Shown: positions 13,001-21,463, numbered from the stretch's first letter. The stretch is DNA of 28,517 nt from 02-FULL-45-11b sp041663485 (GCA_041663485.1 JBAYMO010000020.1:1-28517), one strand, 5' to 3'. The notes: generated from the sequence alone by a model not told the origin. Made by a program: numbers and translations.

Positions 13001-14092
13001 TTATCGAGCTTTGTAATAAATCTGTCCGCCAAGATTTTTAACCAAACCTTTCATCTCCATTAAAGCTAAACAAGAATTGACAAGACTAATATTCAGTTTA
13101 GCTGATTGAGCTAGTTTGTCAACGTGAATCGGTTCTTGCTCGAGAATTTCTAAAATTATTTTTTCGGTTTCATTGTCGGCGATAACGTTTTTTATTTCTT
13201 TAAAGTTTTTGGCATCTTCGAGATTTAATGTTTCCAAAACATCTCTTGGCTCAATTACGATTTTGGCACCGGATTTGATTAATTCGTTTGGGCCAATCGC
13301 GTTAGCGGCAAAAATATTTCCCGGCACGGCAAAAACTTCACGGTTTTGTTCCAGGGCATATCGGGCGGTAATTAACGCGCCGGATTTAATGCCGGCTTCC
13401 ATAACTAAAGTACCCAAACTTAAACCGGCAATGATGCGATTGCGTAAGGGAAAATTGGATTTGTAGGGTAAAGTCCCCAGCGGAAAATCAGAGATTACCG
13501 CGCCGCCGGCTTCAATTATTTTTTTAGCCAGGCCGCGATTGGCCGCCGGATAAATTTGATTCAAGCCCGAACCTAAAACCGCGATCGTTTTACCTTGATG
13601 GTCTAATGTGGTCTGATGGGCACAGGCGTCAATGCCCAAAGCCAGGCCGGAGACAATAGTCAGGCCGGCTTGGGCTAATTGGCCGACAAGAGTTTCGGTA
13701 ATTTGCCGGCCGTAGGAAGTAATTTTTCTGGTACCGACTACGGCTAAGGTAAAATCATTTTTTAAATCCAATTCACCCAGAAAATAAATCAAAGGCGGGG
13801 GAGAGTAAATTTCTTTTAGTAGTCTGGGGTAAGACATGTCGGTAATTTTAATAATTTTAATATTATTTCTGACTACTTTTTCCAATTCCCCGTCGGGTTC
13901 AATGGTTTTTCTTTGACTGATGATTTGTTCGGCAATTTTAGGTTCAATGCCGGCATCGATTATGGTACTTAGGCTAGCTGACCATAAATCGCCTAAATGG
14001 GGAAAGTAATTAATAATTCGTTGCCATCTGATTGGGCCAATGGCAGAGATTTTGGCTAAAGCGAGCCAGTATTTTGTATCATCTGAAATCAT
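13001..14092 (-). CDS. dprA: DprA/Smf DNA-processing protein
   Basis: Binds incoming single-stranded DNA and loads RecA during natural transformation; acts in the cytoplasm. The 363-residue product has an N-terminal SAM-like helical part (about 1-100) and the Rossmann-type DprA domain with VVGTRKITSYGR at 118-129, VSGLALGIDACAH, GSGLNQIYP and FPLRNRIIAGLS. A winged-helix domain follows from about residue 305. It is the first gene of the operon. I see no convincing promoter before it; a weak TATA-rich stretch lies at 14118-14130. The candidate RNA at 14214-14351 is encoded upstream on the other strand. Confidence 0.96.
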   Translation of the reverse strand: MISDDTKYWLALAKISAIGPIRWQRIINYFPHLGDLWSASLSTIIDAGIEPKIAEQIISQRKTIEPDGELEKVVRNNIKIIKITDMSYPRLLKEIYSPPPLIYFLGELDLKNDFTLAVVGTRKITSYGRQITETLVGQLAQAGLTIVSGLALGIDACAHQTTLDHQGKTIAVLGSGLNQIYPAANRGLAKKIIEAGGAVISDFPLGTLPYKSNFPLRNRIIAGLSLGTLVMEAGIKSGALITARYALEQNREVFAVPGNIFAANAIGPNELIKSGAKIVIEPRDVLETLNLEDAKNFKEIKNVIADNETEKIILEILEQEPIHVDKLAQSAKLNISLVNSCLALMEMKGLVKNLGGQIYYKAR

Positions 14093-14159
14093 ATAATTCT
14101 TTATTAAATATTAGGTTAAGTATATATAATGATAAATTTATCTTTTGCCTAATAAACCA

Positions 14160-14188
14160 TTGACAAATGTCGAATAATCTGCTAAGCT
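14160..14188 (+). promoter_or_regulatory. Promoter of the candidate structured RNA
   Basis: TTGACA (14160-14165), 17 bases, TAAGCT (14183-14188). The -35 box is perfect and the -10 box keeps T1, A2 and T6. The expected start is near 14195. Confidence 0.6.
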
Positions 14189-14194
14189 ATTCTA

Positions 14195-14351
14195 TTAAAT
14201 TAAATCATGGTTTTAGTTCTTGAAATTCTGTTTGCCAGCGGCGAAAGCAGGGTTAACCCTCCTAACCTAGTCAGTAGCCATAAGCTAAGTTAGTATTGCT
14301 AATGTGATATTCGACTTACGCTGGCAGGCAGAATTTTGGGAGCTATTTTTT
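14195..14351 (+). ncRNA. Candidate structured non-coding RNA closed by a 27-base-pair helix
   Basis: Bases 14214-14240 pair without a gap with 14319-14345, using several G-U pairs, and a run of six T follows at 14346-14350 and on. The 78-base interior holds GC-GAAA-GC (14241-14248), GGG-TTAA-CCC (14250-14259) and CTAACCTAG with CTAAGTTAG (14262-14270 with 14285-14293, one mismatch). The T-run lies only on the plus strand, matching the plus-strand promoter. The stretch is 321 bases without a gene. I do not recognise it as 6S, SRP, RNase P or transfer-messenger RNA. Confidence 0.65.
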
Positions 14352-14357
14352 ATTTAT

Positions 14358-14390
14358 AAAAAAACGCTTAGCCAATAATTTGGCAGAGCG
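14358..14390 (-). terminator. Intrinsic terminator of the LCP-der-pth operon
   Basis: On the minus strand, CGCT-CT-GCCAA pairs with TTGGC-TA-AGCG (14390-14380 with 14375-14365) around a four-base loop and is followed by seven T (14364-14358). Confidence 0.9.
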
Positions 14391-14413
14391 CTATGTTGGT
14401 GTTGACGGGCTGA

Positions 14414-14986
14414 TTAATTAAAATCGTTTTTGGCTTCAGTTACGCCCTGAGTCAGAGCCGTTTCCAAAGCCGAAACAATTTCATTTATTGTCTGTTCAAT
14501 TAGTAAGTTACACTTTTTATCGATTTTTTGCAAGACAAAATCTTGGGCCGGTATTTTTTTAGGGGTCTCTGTTTTAATCCCGATTCTGAAGCGGACAAAA
14601 TTTTTCGTGCCAATTTCATCAATCACCGATTGTACACCTTTGTGTCCGGCCGCGGAAGCGTTGTGAGAAATTCTGATTTGTCCCAGTGGTAAATCCAAAT
14701 CGTCATGGATTAACCAGATGTCTTCGGGCTTGATTTTGTAGAACGTGCTAATGGCTTTGACGGCCTGGCCGGACAAATTCATGAAAGTTTGAGGTTTAGC
14801 TAAAATAATTTTTTCTGCCAAATATGAACCTTCGCAGATTTGCGCTTGAAATTTTTTACTGCATTTGTAATTTAAGAACGCGTCGTCTTTACTTGATTTG
14901 AATTTATCCAGCGCCAAAAAGCCAACGTTGTGCCATGTCGGTTCGTATCTTTTCCCCGGATTGCCCAGGCCGACGATTAGTTTCAT
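14414..14986 (-). CDS. pth: Peptidyl-tRNA hydrolase
   Basis: Frees tRNA from peptidyl-tRNAs that drop off the ribosome. The 190-residue product has the family's N-terminus with N9 in GLGNPG, catalytic H19 in WHNVGF, the PQTFMNLSG motif and HDDLDLPLG with GHKGVQSV downstream. Length is standard. It starts four bases after the der stop and is the last gene of the operon, followed by a strong terminator. The C-terminal tail (ALETALTQGVTEAKNDFN) is slightly acidic and unremarkable. Confidence 0.98.
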   Translation of the reverse strand: MKLIVGLGNPGKRYEPTWHNVGFLALDKFKSSKDDAFLNYKCSKKFQAQICEGSYLAEKIILAKPQTFMNLSGQAVKAISTFYKIKPEDIWLIHDDLDLPLGQIRISHNASAAGHKGVQSVIDEIGTKNFVRFRIGIKTETPKKIPAQDFVLQKIDKKCNLLIEQTINEIVSALETALTQGVTEAKNDFN

Positions 14987-14990
14987 ATTT

Positions 14991-16400
14991 TTAATGTTTG
15001 AAAGTTTCTAGTTTAATTTTAACTGGTACGCCCAAAAAATCAAATTTTTCTCGGATTTGGTTTTCAATAAATCTTAGATAGGAAAAATGCAGCGTATCTT
15101 CTTCATTGACTGACACGACAAATTCCGGCGGATGGGTTTTAACTTGTTTAATGGCAAAGATATGGGGAGATTTCTGACCCTTGGCCTGAACTGGTCTTTG
15201 TCTTCTAACCAAAATTTTGATAATTTTTTCCAGTTCATTTTCTTCAACCAGGCGATTCCTATTTTCGTCCACTGCCAAAACAACATCCAAAATATTTTGG
15301 ACATTGCGGCCGGTTAAGGCAGAAATGAAAACCAACGGGGCAAAGCTTAAAAAGGGGAAAGCCCGTTGATAATAGCTTCTGATTTGGCCGTCGATTTTTT
15401 CCGTTTTTTCTTCCAGTCGATCCCATTTATTGCCCACTAAAATCAAGCCAGCGCCGCTGTCTTTAATCAAACCGGCCAAGTGGCTGTCTTGAGCCGTGAT
15501 GGGCTTATCAACTTCAGTGATAAATAAAATAATATCCGCGGATTTGATTAAGCCCAAACTGCGGCTGGTTGACATCTTTTCCAAGCCTCGTTCAATTTTG
15601 GCTCTTTTTCTTAATCCTGCGGTGTCAAAAATTAAAATTTTTCGGTCATTATAAATTATTTCCGTATCTTGCGGTTCGCGGGTGGTGTGAGGTTCTTCTG
15701 AAACAATCACCCTTTCCTCGCCGAGAATTTGATTAACTAATGAAGATTTGCCGACGTTAGGTTTACCAATAATCGCGACTTTAATCGGTCGTTCATCATT
15801 TATTTTAGGCCGGCCTCGCTGGCCTTTTATTTTTTTTATCAATTCATCCAGTAAATCTCCGGTTCCACTGCCGTTGGCCGCGGAAACGGCATAAGGCCGG
15901 CCTAACCCGAGTTTAAAAAAATCATGACTTGAGGCCTGCCATTTGGGGCTGTCAATTTTATTGCAGGCTAAAATTATCGGTTTTTTAAATTTTTTTAATA
16001 CCAGCGCCAGTTCGCGGTCTTGCTGCATTAAACCGGCTTGACCATCTACGACCATTAAAACCATATCAGCCTTAATCAAGGCGGCCTTAGTTTGTTTGAT
16101 AATTTCTTTTTCAATGGCCTTGCCGAAAAAAAGTTTTTTGATTTTTTTCTCCGGCAGCAGGGCTTGAATGCTATTTTTTAAAATATCAATATCGACTCCG
16201 CCCGTATCGATTAATTCAAAAGTTTTAGTACGCCAGCTCACCTTGCCTTTATTATAATCGCGCGTGGTGCCGGGAATATCGGAAACCAAAGCTTTGCCGC
16301 CCTCGGTTAGGCGATTGAAAAGCGATGACTTGCCCGCGTTAATCCGGCCGACAATAACTACAGTTGGCAACTTTTTTTCAATTTTTGGTTTTAAATTCAT
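14991..16400 (-). CDS. der: Ribosome biogenesis GTPase Der (EngA)
   Basis: Tandem-domain GTPase needed for assembly of the 50S subunit. The 469-residue product has two G domains: G1 GRINAGKSS at 18-26 with G3 DTGG at 65-68 and G4 NKID, then a second set with GKPNVGKSS near 212, DTAG and NKWD. A KH-like domain follows from about residue 370. The first G1 motif has RINA where KPNV is usual, a conservative change that keeps the GKS core. The segment between G3 and G4 of the first domain has an extra stretch around residues 75-105. Its ATG overlaps the TGA of the LCP gene by four bases. Confidence 0.97.
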   Translation of the reverse strand: MNLKPKIEKKLPTVVIVGRINAGKSSLFNRLTEGGKALVSDIPGTTRDYNKGKVSWRTKTFELIDTGGVDIDILKNSIQALLPEKKIKKLFFGKAIEKEIIKQTKAALIKADMVLMVVDGQAGLMQQDRELALVLKKFKKPIILACNKIDSPKWQASSHDFFKLGLGRPYAVSAANGSGTGDLLDELIKKIKGQRGRPKINDERPIKVAIIGKPNVGKSSLVNQILGEERVIVSEEPHTTREPQDTEIIYNDRKILIFDTAGLRKRAKIERGLEKMSTSRSLGLIKSADIILFITEVDKPITAQDSHLAGLIKDSGAGLILVGNKWDRLEEKTEKIDGQIRSYYQRAFPFLSFAPLVFISALTGRNVQNILDVVLAVDENRNRLVEENELEKIIKILVRRQRPVQAKGQKSPHIFAIKQVKTHPPEFVVSVNEEDTLHFSYLRFIENQIREKFDFLGVPVKIKLETFKH

Positions 16401-17842
16401 AAATCTTTGTTATCCTGGCCCAAAACAATAATGATGTCAATTTGGCCATTGTTGCCGGCGGCCTTAACCCAATCGGGCAAAGTAGTCGTTACGTCGGCCT
16501 TAAGAATTTCAGCGATTTTTTTCGCCGTGGTGTCTTTGGCGTCGGTGACTAAATTATAAACTACGGTTTTTTTATAATCTCGGGTCGGGGCGTTGTCAAA
16601 TTTATTTATTTTATAGCCTAAACTTTCCAGATAGTCAGAAGTGCGATAGGCTAAGCCGGTAATATTGGTGCCGTTTCTGATTTCTAAAGTTTTTGGTTTA
16701 ATAACCTGAGTGGCTGATTTTTGATTTTCCGCGGCCGCGGTATCAAAAATATTTCGGGCAATCATCCGCATTTCATTGTAATTGCCGCTTTTGGGTTGAA
16801 GGATATAAGCGCCATCGGGTGAACTGCCTTGTACTAATGAGCCGGTTGGGCCGTCATCAAAGACATGATGAACAATGTCGGCTTCTTTGATACTTTTTCC
16901 CAAATCATAAGCCTTAAGAATTTCCCAGGCCTGAATGTTAGTGAGTAAGTGTTGGCTCAGGGTATCCATCAAATTAGTAATGCGGTAAGGGTTAATCAGG
17001 GTGCCAAACGACAAAGCTTTCTCCTTAATAGCCATTAAAACTTTTTGCTGTCTGCGACTGCGGGCAAAGTCCGAGCCTTCAATACCCAAGGCTTTGCGCG
17101 AGCGGACGAATTTTAAAGCCAAATTACCGTCCATGTGCTGTAGGCCTTCTTCGACGTGTAAATGTTCATAGCGTAGTGAAGTAGTGGCCATTTCTTTGCC
17201 CGGTACCGGATAAGCGTAATCATCAAGGGTATTCTCCACTTCTACATCAATACCGCCTAAGTTATCAACAACTTTTTGAAAACCGGTGAAATCCAGGCGC
17301 ACGTAATATTGAATGGGCTGATCAAAAATATTGGAAATGATTTCGGCGGTTAGTTCTGGTCCATGGCCGGGATTGGCTGCTTCGCCAATGGCATTGACCG
17401 CGTTGACTTTTCGCCAGCCATTGCCAGGAATTTGAACAATCAAATCGCGGGGAATTGAGATTAGCGCTACCTGTTTGGTTGATGGTTTGAAGCTAGCTAA
17501 AATAATCGTGTCCGTCAGCTGGGGACCATCATGCTGTTTGCCACTATCATCAAATCCACCAATGCCTAAAAGTAAAACATTAATTCGATCTTCGGTTTCA
17601 CCGGATAATTTTTGATCGTTTTTGCCAATTAGATTTTTAAGTTGCTGCCATAAACCGACGCCGCCGAGATTTTTTGAAAGATTGTCGGTTGAAGAAATGA
17701 TGCCTACGCTGTAGGAAATTCCCAGGATAACAAAAATTACCAGTAAATAGGTGATTAATTTACTGATAAATTTACTTTTCTTTTTTGGTCGGGGCGGTAA
17801 ATTTTCCAGGCCCGGGGTAAATTCAAACTCAGTTCTGGCCAT
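16397..17842 (-). CDS. LytR-CpsA-Psr (LCP) family wall-polymer transferase with LytR_C domain
   Basis: Membrane-bound phosphotransferase family that attaches anionic glycopolymers to peptidoglycan outside the cell. The 481-residue product has a basic juxtamembrane stretch and one membrane helix at about 26-49. The LCP domain covers about 87-275, with LLGIGG at 91-96, TDTIILAS, the conserved arginine in ISIPRDL (R132), FVRSRK and DFARSRRQQ. A LytR_C domain follows at about 375-475 (IEIRNGTN-like start LEIRNGTN). It is the first gene of the operon and ends in a TGA that overlaps the der start. The presence of a LytR_C domain makes this a typical LCP enzyme and not a truncated form. Confidence 0.95.
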   Translation of the reverse strand: MARTEFEFTPGLENLPPRPKKKSKFISKLITYLLVIFVILGISYSVGIISSTDNLSKNLGGVGLWQQLKNLIGKNDQKLSGETEDRINVLLLGIGGFDDSGKQHDGPQLTDTIILASFKPSTKQVALISIPRDLIVQIPGNGWRKVNAVNAIGEAANPGHGPELTAEIISNIFDQPIQYYVRLDFTGFQKVVDNLGGIDVEVENTLDDYAYPVPGKEMATTSLRYEHLHVEEGLQHMDGNLALKFVRSRKALGIEGSDFARSRRQQKVLMAIKEKALSFGTLINPYRITNLMDTLSQHLLTNIQAWEILKAYDLGKSIKEADIVHHVFDDGPTGSLVQGSSPDGAYILQPKSGNYNEMRMIARNIFDTAAAENQKSATQVIKPKTLEIRNGTNITGLAYRTSDYLESLGYKINKFDNAPTRDYKKTVVYNLVTDAKDTTAKKIAEILKADVTTTLPDWVKAAGNNGQIDIIIVLGQDNKDL

Positions 17843-17868
17843 AACGCTTTTTCAATTACGATGTGGTT

Positions 17869-17897
17869 ATTGTGCCATAAATATTGGTATTTGGCAA
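17869..17897 (-). promoter_or_regulatory. Probable promoter of the LCP-der-pth operon
   Basis: On the minus strand, TTGCCA (17897-17892), 17 bases, CACAAT (17874-17869). The expected start near 17862 leaves a leader of about 20 bases. Confidence 0.55.
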
Positions 17898-17921
17898 ATT
17901 TGATGATTTTCGGGCGGCTTA

Positions 17922-17950
17922 TTGATTTTGTTATTGTTTTGTGTTATTGT
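17922..17950 (+). promoter_or_regulatory. Probable promoter of tRNA-Val
   Basis: TTGATT (17922-17927), 17 bases, TATTGT (17945-17950). The expected start near 17957 is 87 bases before the tRNA. Confidence 0.5.
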
Positions 17951-17956
17951 AAAAAA

Positions 17957-18043
17957 AGTTAATATCATTTATGGGCATACACCAAGGCGTAATATTTTCG
18001 GTGTACTGTGAACCCAAACGCTTTCTTTTTTTACTTAAAGAAT
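17957..18043 (+). other. Structured leader before tRNA-Val with two competing helices
   Basis: TACACC (17978-17983) can pair with GGTGTA (18000-18005). The adjacent AAGGCGT (17984-17990) can pair with ACGCTTT (18018-18024), which runs into CTTTTTTT. The first strands touch and the helices interlock, so both together would need a pseudoknot with no first loop; alternative folds are more likely. The second helix plus T-run resembles a terminator ahead of the tRNA. Confidence 0.35.
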
Positions 18044-18120
18044 GGGCTCGTAGCTCAGCTGGTTAGAGCGCTGCATTCACATTGCAGAGGTCAGAGGTTC
18101 GATCCCTCTCGAGCCCACCA
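18044..18120 (+). tRNA. tRNA-Val (anticodon CAC)
   Basis: A complete 77-base cloverleaf with encoded CCA: acceptor GGGCTCG/CGAGCCC, D arm GCTC/GAGC, anticodon stem CTGCA/TGCAG around loop TTCACAT (anticodon CAC, reads GUG), and T stem AGAGG/CCTCT around the canonical loop TTCGATC. CCA is encoded here but not in tRNA-Leu at 132-216, so this genome needs a CCA-adding enzyme for part of its tRNAs. Confidence 0.97.
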
Positions 18121-18159
18121 ATGTATTAGATTAAATTTTTAAAAATTTAACTATATCTT

Positions 18160-18612
18160 ATGAACCCGGACGTGTTATTATCTCCTGATCAAGTAGCGGC
18201 CAATGAGGCCAGGGATAAAGAACAAATGGAAGAGAATCGTACTTGGCTGCTTGATATGGCTTCAAGGCTTGGTTTTACTATTAATAAATTAGAAAAAGAT
18301 GAAGAAGGATACGTGATAGAGCCGGAAGAAGATGGTGATTCGGGAATGACTTTAGAACATACAAAAGGTTGGCGCGGGACGCATTATGAAACTTATTCTT
18401 TGCAGGCCACCAGACCTGATGGTAAAACAGTGAAAGCTCGAGTGATCGTTCGCCCAATCAACAGTTCTTACGCTTTTCCGGTTGATATTGAAGCTGATGC
18501 TTTTTTTGACCATCATGGAGGCAACCATGATATGCAAAGAGGTGAACTAGAGATGAATCTAAAGCAGGCGTTGGAAAGACCGGAGTATCCGGAGCATAAA
18601 GATAATAAATAA
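18160..18612 (+). CDS. Hypothetical soluble acidic protein
   Basis: I do not recognise this 150-residue product. It has no signal peptide and no membrane segment. The N-terminal third is helical and charged (EARDKEQMEENRTWLLDM), followed by an acidic stretch (EPEEDGDSG) and a probable beta-rich middle (YSLQATRPDGKTVKARVIVR). A His-rich stretch FFDHHGGNHD near residue 116-125 could bind metal, but its function is unknown. The C-terminal end is charged and helical. The gene lies 39 bases after tRNA-Val with no clear terminator between them, so it may be transcribed with the tRNA. Confidence 0.75.
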   Translation: MNPDVLLSPDQVAANEARDKEQMEENRTWLLDMASRLGFTINKLEKDEEGYVIEPEEDGDSGMTLEHTKGWRGTHYETYSLQATRPDGKTVKARVIVRPINSSYAFPVDIEADAFFDHHGGNHDMQRGELEMNLKQALERPEYPEHKDNK

Positions 18613-18661
18613 CAGATTAGGCGATCAAGCAGTTTTATTGATTTCTTAATTTATTAAATAA

Positions 18662-19387
18662 ATGTTAAAAATCGGACATCGTGGCGCTAAAGCCTACGCT
18701 CCGGAAAACACCATTGCGTCTTTTAAAAAAGCCCTGGAATTAGGGGTTGATATGGTTGAGTTTGACGTGCGACTGACTAAAGATTTATACCCGGTGGTGG
18801 TGCATGATAATCAGTTAGCCAGACTGGCCAAGAAATTTAAACGCCTTAACCAACTTACTTTGGATCAAGTCAAGGATTTAAAAGTTAAGGGTGGGGAGGA
18901 GATTCCGACTCTGGGCGAAGTTTTGGCGGTAATTGATAATAAAATTGGTTTGGACATTGAACTTAAGGTTAAAGGCAGCGCGTTGATTGTGGTTCAGGTT
19001 TTGCGTGAATATAAAGTTGAGATGAATAACGTTATGGTCTCGTCCAATCTGGCTAGCGAATTACGCATCGCCGAAGAGATGGAGCCGAATATCACTACCG
19101 CTTTGGTTTTTCGTTCCGGTAATTCATTTACGATTTGGCTAGTGCTGGATTTTTTGGCCATTTTGTTTTTGCCGATTACCATGTATTACATCAGTTGGCT
19201 GGTTAAGCGCGCCAACGCCGATTATCTAAATATTAATTATCATTTATTAAATAAAAAGAAAGTCGCCTGTTTCAAGCGCCGCGGTATCAAGATTTGCGCT
19301 TGGACAGTGGACAATGTAAAAAAAATTAATTATTTAAAAAGCCTCGGTATCGATGGCATAATTACTAACTATCCTGATCGTTTATGA
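18662..19387 (+). CDS. Glycerophosphodiester phosphodiesterase with an internal hydrophobic segment
   Basis: Hydrolyses glycerophosphodiesters to glycerol-3-phosphate and an alcohol. The 241-residue product has the GDPD motif set: H6-R7-G8, PEN at 14-16, E33 and D35 in VEFDVR, H48-D49, and E100/K102 in DIELK; the barrel ends with WTVDN and GIITNYP. All key residues are present. Residues about 156-182 form a strongly hydrophobic stretch (TIWLVLDFLAILFLPITMYY) in the part of the barrel where soluble relatives have an ordinary helix, so the enzyme may dip into the membrane. The TGA stop overlaps the lepB ATG, so the two are translationally coupled. Confidence 0.92.
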   Translation: MLKIGHRGAKAYAPENTIASFKKALELGVDMVEFDVRLTKDLYPVVVHDNQLARLAKKFKRLNQLTLDQVKDLKVKGGEEIPTLGEVLAVIDNKIGLDIELKVKGSALIVVQVLREYKVEMNNVMVSSNLASELRIAEEMEPNITTALVFRSGNSFTIWLVLDFLAILFLPITMYYISWLVKRANADYLNINYHLLNKKKVACFKRRGIKICAWTVDNVKKINYLKSLGIDGIITNYPDRL

Positions 19388-19998
19388 TTTTTTTTAAAAA
19401 ACCGAAAGCCGAAAGATTTGACCCCGACGCCATGGAGCTGTCTTTTGGCAAACAAGTGCTGATTTTTATTTGGGAGATTGTAAAAATTGTGGTTATTTCT
19501 TTAGCTATTATTATTCCGGTTCGTTATTATCTAATTAAACCTTTTTATGTTAAGGGTGCTTCCATGGAGCCGAATTTTTATAACCATGAGTATTTGATTA
19601 TTGATGAAATCAGTTACCGATTTAGCCAGCCTCAACGCGGGGATACGGTCGTAATTCGTTATCCGTATGATCCCAGTCAGTATTTTATCAAACGAGTCAT
19701 CGGTTTACCCGGAGAAAAGATTAAAATTTCTGCCAGCCGAGTCAGTATTTACAATAGCCAGTATCCTGACGGTTTGGTTTTGCATGAGCCCTATTTGCCC
19801 GAATCCCTCAAGACTTTAGGCGAAGTAGAAGTTACTCTAAAGTCCAATGAATATTACGTTTTGGGTGATAATCGGGTGGCCAGCTTGGATTCCAGAGTCT
19901 TTGGTCCGGTGAGTAGAGAATTTGTTGTCGGTAAAACTCTTTTGCGCGGTTGGCCGATTTATCGAATTGGTTTGGTCAATTACCATGTTAATTATTAA
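19384..19998 (+). CDS. lepB: Signal peptidase I
   Basis: Removes signal peptides from exported proteins on the outer face of the membrane. The 204-residue product has one N-terminal membrane helix at about 25-47, the catalytic serine S60 in GASMEPNF, the catalytic lysine K103 in YFIKRVIGLPGE, and the conserved box GDNRVASLDSR. GDNR is followed by VASLDS, where SxDSR is usual, a normal variant. Length fits the Gram-positive-like single-helix type. It overlaps the GDPD gene by four bases. Likely clients in this window are the surface proteins at 22372 and 25645. Confidence 0.97.
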   Translation: MIFFKKPKAERFDPDAMELSFGKQVLIFIWEIVKIVVISLAIIIPVRYYLIKPFYVKGASMEPNFYNHEYLIIDEISYRFSQPQRGDTVVIRYPYDPSQYFIKRVIGLPGEKIKISASRVSIYNSQYPDGLVLHEPYLPESLKTLGEVEVTLKSNEYYVLGDNRVASLDSRVFGPVSREFVVGKTLLRGWPIYRIGLVNYHVNY

Positions 19999-20038
19999 TT
20001 ATCAATTTAGCTAATCAGCTCTAAGTAGTATAAATTTT

Positions 20039-21364
20039 ATGCCTAAAGAAAAAAAAGAAAAGAAGGTGACCGTACCTAAGATCGTTCAGTCGCTTCGGGG
20101 ATTTAAAGACATTTTGCCCACCGAACAAGTCCTTTGGCAGTATCTTTACAATACCGCCGAGAAATTCGCCAAAGCTTACGGTTTTGCCAAAATTGATCCG
20201 CCCATTCTGGAAGAAACAGCTTTGTTTATTCGCGGCGTGGGCAAGGGCACGGATATTGTAGAAAAAGAAATGTTTGCTTTTGCCGATCAAGGCGAGGGCA
20301 ATGTGGTTTTGAGGCCGGAGGCGACTGCTTCTATCGCCAGAGCCTACATTAATCATGGCATGATGAATTTGCCGCAGCCGGTTAAATTATTTTATTGGGG
20401 ACCGATGTTTCGCCGCGAACGACCGCAATCCGGTCGTCAACGTCAGTTTTACCAATATGGCTTTGAAGTTTTAGGTGATGACGATCCGGTCATTGACGCT
20501 CAGGTTATTGCCATGACGTACAATTTTTACCAAGAAGTCGGTTTGGATGGCGTCAGTATTCAGGTTAATAGCATTGGTTGCCCCGATTGCCGCAAAGTTT
20601 ATATCCAAGAATTGGTGAAATATTATAAAAGCAAACGTAAAATGCTTTGTGAAGATTGTAAAAAGCGTTTATTAAAAAATCCTTTGCGTTTATTGGATTG
20701 TAAAAAACCTTCTTGCCAGTTCGTCAGAACCGACGCGCCGCAGATTGTTGATTGGCTTGACGAGAATTGTCGCAATCATTTTATGAAGGTGGTGGAGTAT
20801 TTGGATGAACTGAATATTTCTTATAAATTAAATCCGCACTTGGTACGGGGTCTGGACTATTACACCAGAACGGTTTTTGAAGTTTGGCCCAAGGAAGAAA
20901 AAGAGGGTAGTCAAAGCGCTTTATGCGGTGGCGGGAGATATGATGGTCTAATTGAATTGCTCGGCGGCAAACCGACGCCGGCGGTGGGTGTGGCTATTGG
21001 TATTGAAAGAATTATTTCTCAGTTGCGTTCTCGTGAGGTCAAGATGCCAACCGAAAAAGGGCCGGAAATATTTTTATGCCAAATTGGCGAACAGGCCAAG
21101 GTTAGAGCGATGCGATTGTTTGAGCAATTGCGCCGTGAGGGTGTGGGCGTGGCCGAAAGTTTTTCTAAAAACAGTTTAAAAGCGCAATTAGAATCAGCCA
21201 ATAAACTTCAAGCCCGTTATGCTTTAATCTTGGGTCAGAAAGAGGTAATGGATGGAACCATTTTGATCCGCGATATGGAAAGCGGAGTTCAAGAGATCAT
21301 TGATTTTAATAAAACAGTCAATGAAATTAAGAAGAAACTTGGACTTAATAATTTAGCCAATTAG
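20039..21364 (+). CDS. hisS: Histidyl-tRNA synthetase
   Basis: Class II synthetase that charges tRNA-His. The 441-residue product has a lysine-rich N-terminal extension of about 15 residues (PKEKKEKKVTVPK) before the family start LRGFKDILPTEQ. Motif 2 is seen in FRRERPQSGRQRQFYQYGFE, the histidine-specific motifs in LVRGLDYYTRTVFEVW and GGGRYDGL, and motif 3 in GVAIGIERI. The anticodon-binding domain occupies the last 100 residues. The middle part (about 180-235) has a run of cysteines (CPDC, CEDC, C, C) that may form a metal site. A TATAAA-like box lies close to the start, but no confident promoter is seen. Confidence 0.98.
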   Translation: MPKEKKEKKVTVPKIVQSLRGFKDILPTEQVLWQYLYNTAEKFAKAYGFAKIDPPILEETALFIRGVGKGTDIVEKEMFAFADQGEGNVVLRPEATASIARAYINHGMMNLPQPVKLFYWGPMFRRERPQSGRQRQFYQYGFEVLGDDDPVIDAQVIAMTYNFYQEVGLDGVSIQVNSIGCPDCRKVYIQELVKYYKSKRKMLCEDCKKRLLKNPLRLLDCKKPSCQFVRTDAPQIVDWLDENCRNHFMKVVEYLDELNISYKLNPHLVRGLDYYTRTVFEVWPKEEKEGSQSALCGGGRYDGLIELLGGKPTPAVGVAIGIERIISQLRSREVKMPTEKGPEIFLCQIGEQAKVRAMRLFEQLRREGVGVAESFSKNSLKAQLESANKLQARYALILGQKEVMDGTILIRDMESGVQEIIDFNKTVNEIKKKLGLNNLAN

Positions 21365-21379
21365 CTTTAAACAACATAT

Positions 21380-21408
21380 TTGACACAGACTCGATAAAAT
21401 GTTATTGT
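21380..21408 (+). promoter_or_regulatory. Promoter of rpsU-yqeY
   Basis: TTGACA (21380-21385), 17 bases, TATTGT (21403-21408). The expected start near 21415 gives a leader of about 66 bases that includes CAGCC/GGCTG (21431-21435 with 21448-21452) ahead of the ribosome site. Confidence 0.75.
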
Positions 21409-21463
21409 TTAGTTAGTTTTTAATGAAAATCAGCCGGCATTTGGCTAGGCTGTTAATTCACCC

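Noticed and set aside
17971..18066. 31-codon ORF before tRNA-Val
   Set aside because: It ends inside the tRNA gene and has no ribosome site; likely chance.
18131..18150. Perfect AT-only palindrome after tRNA-Val as a terminator
   Set aside because: It has no GC pairs and would be too weak to terminate; probably AT-rich chance.
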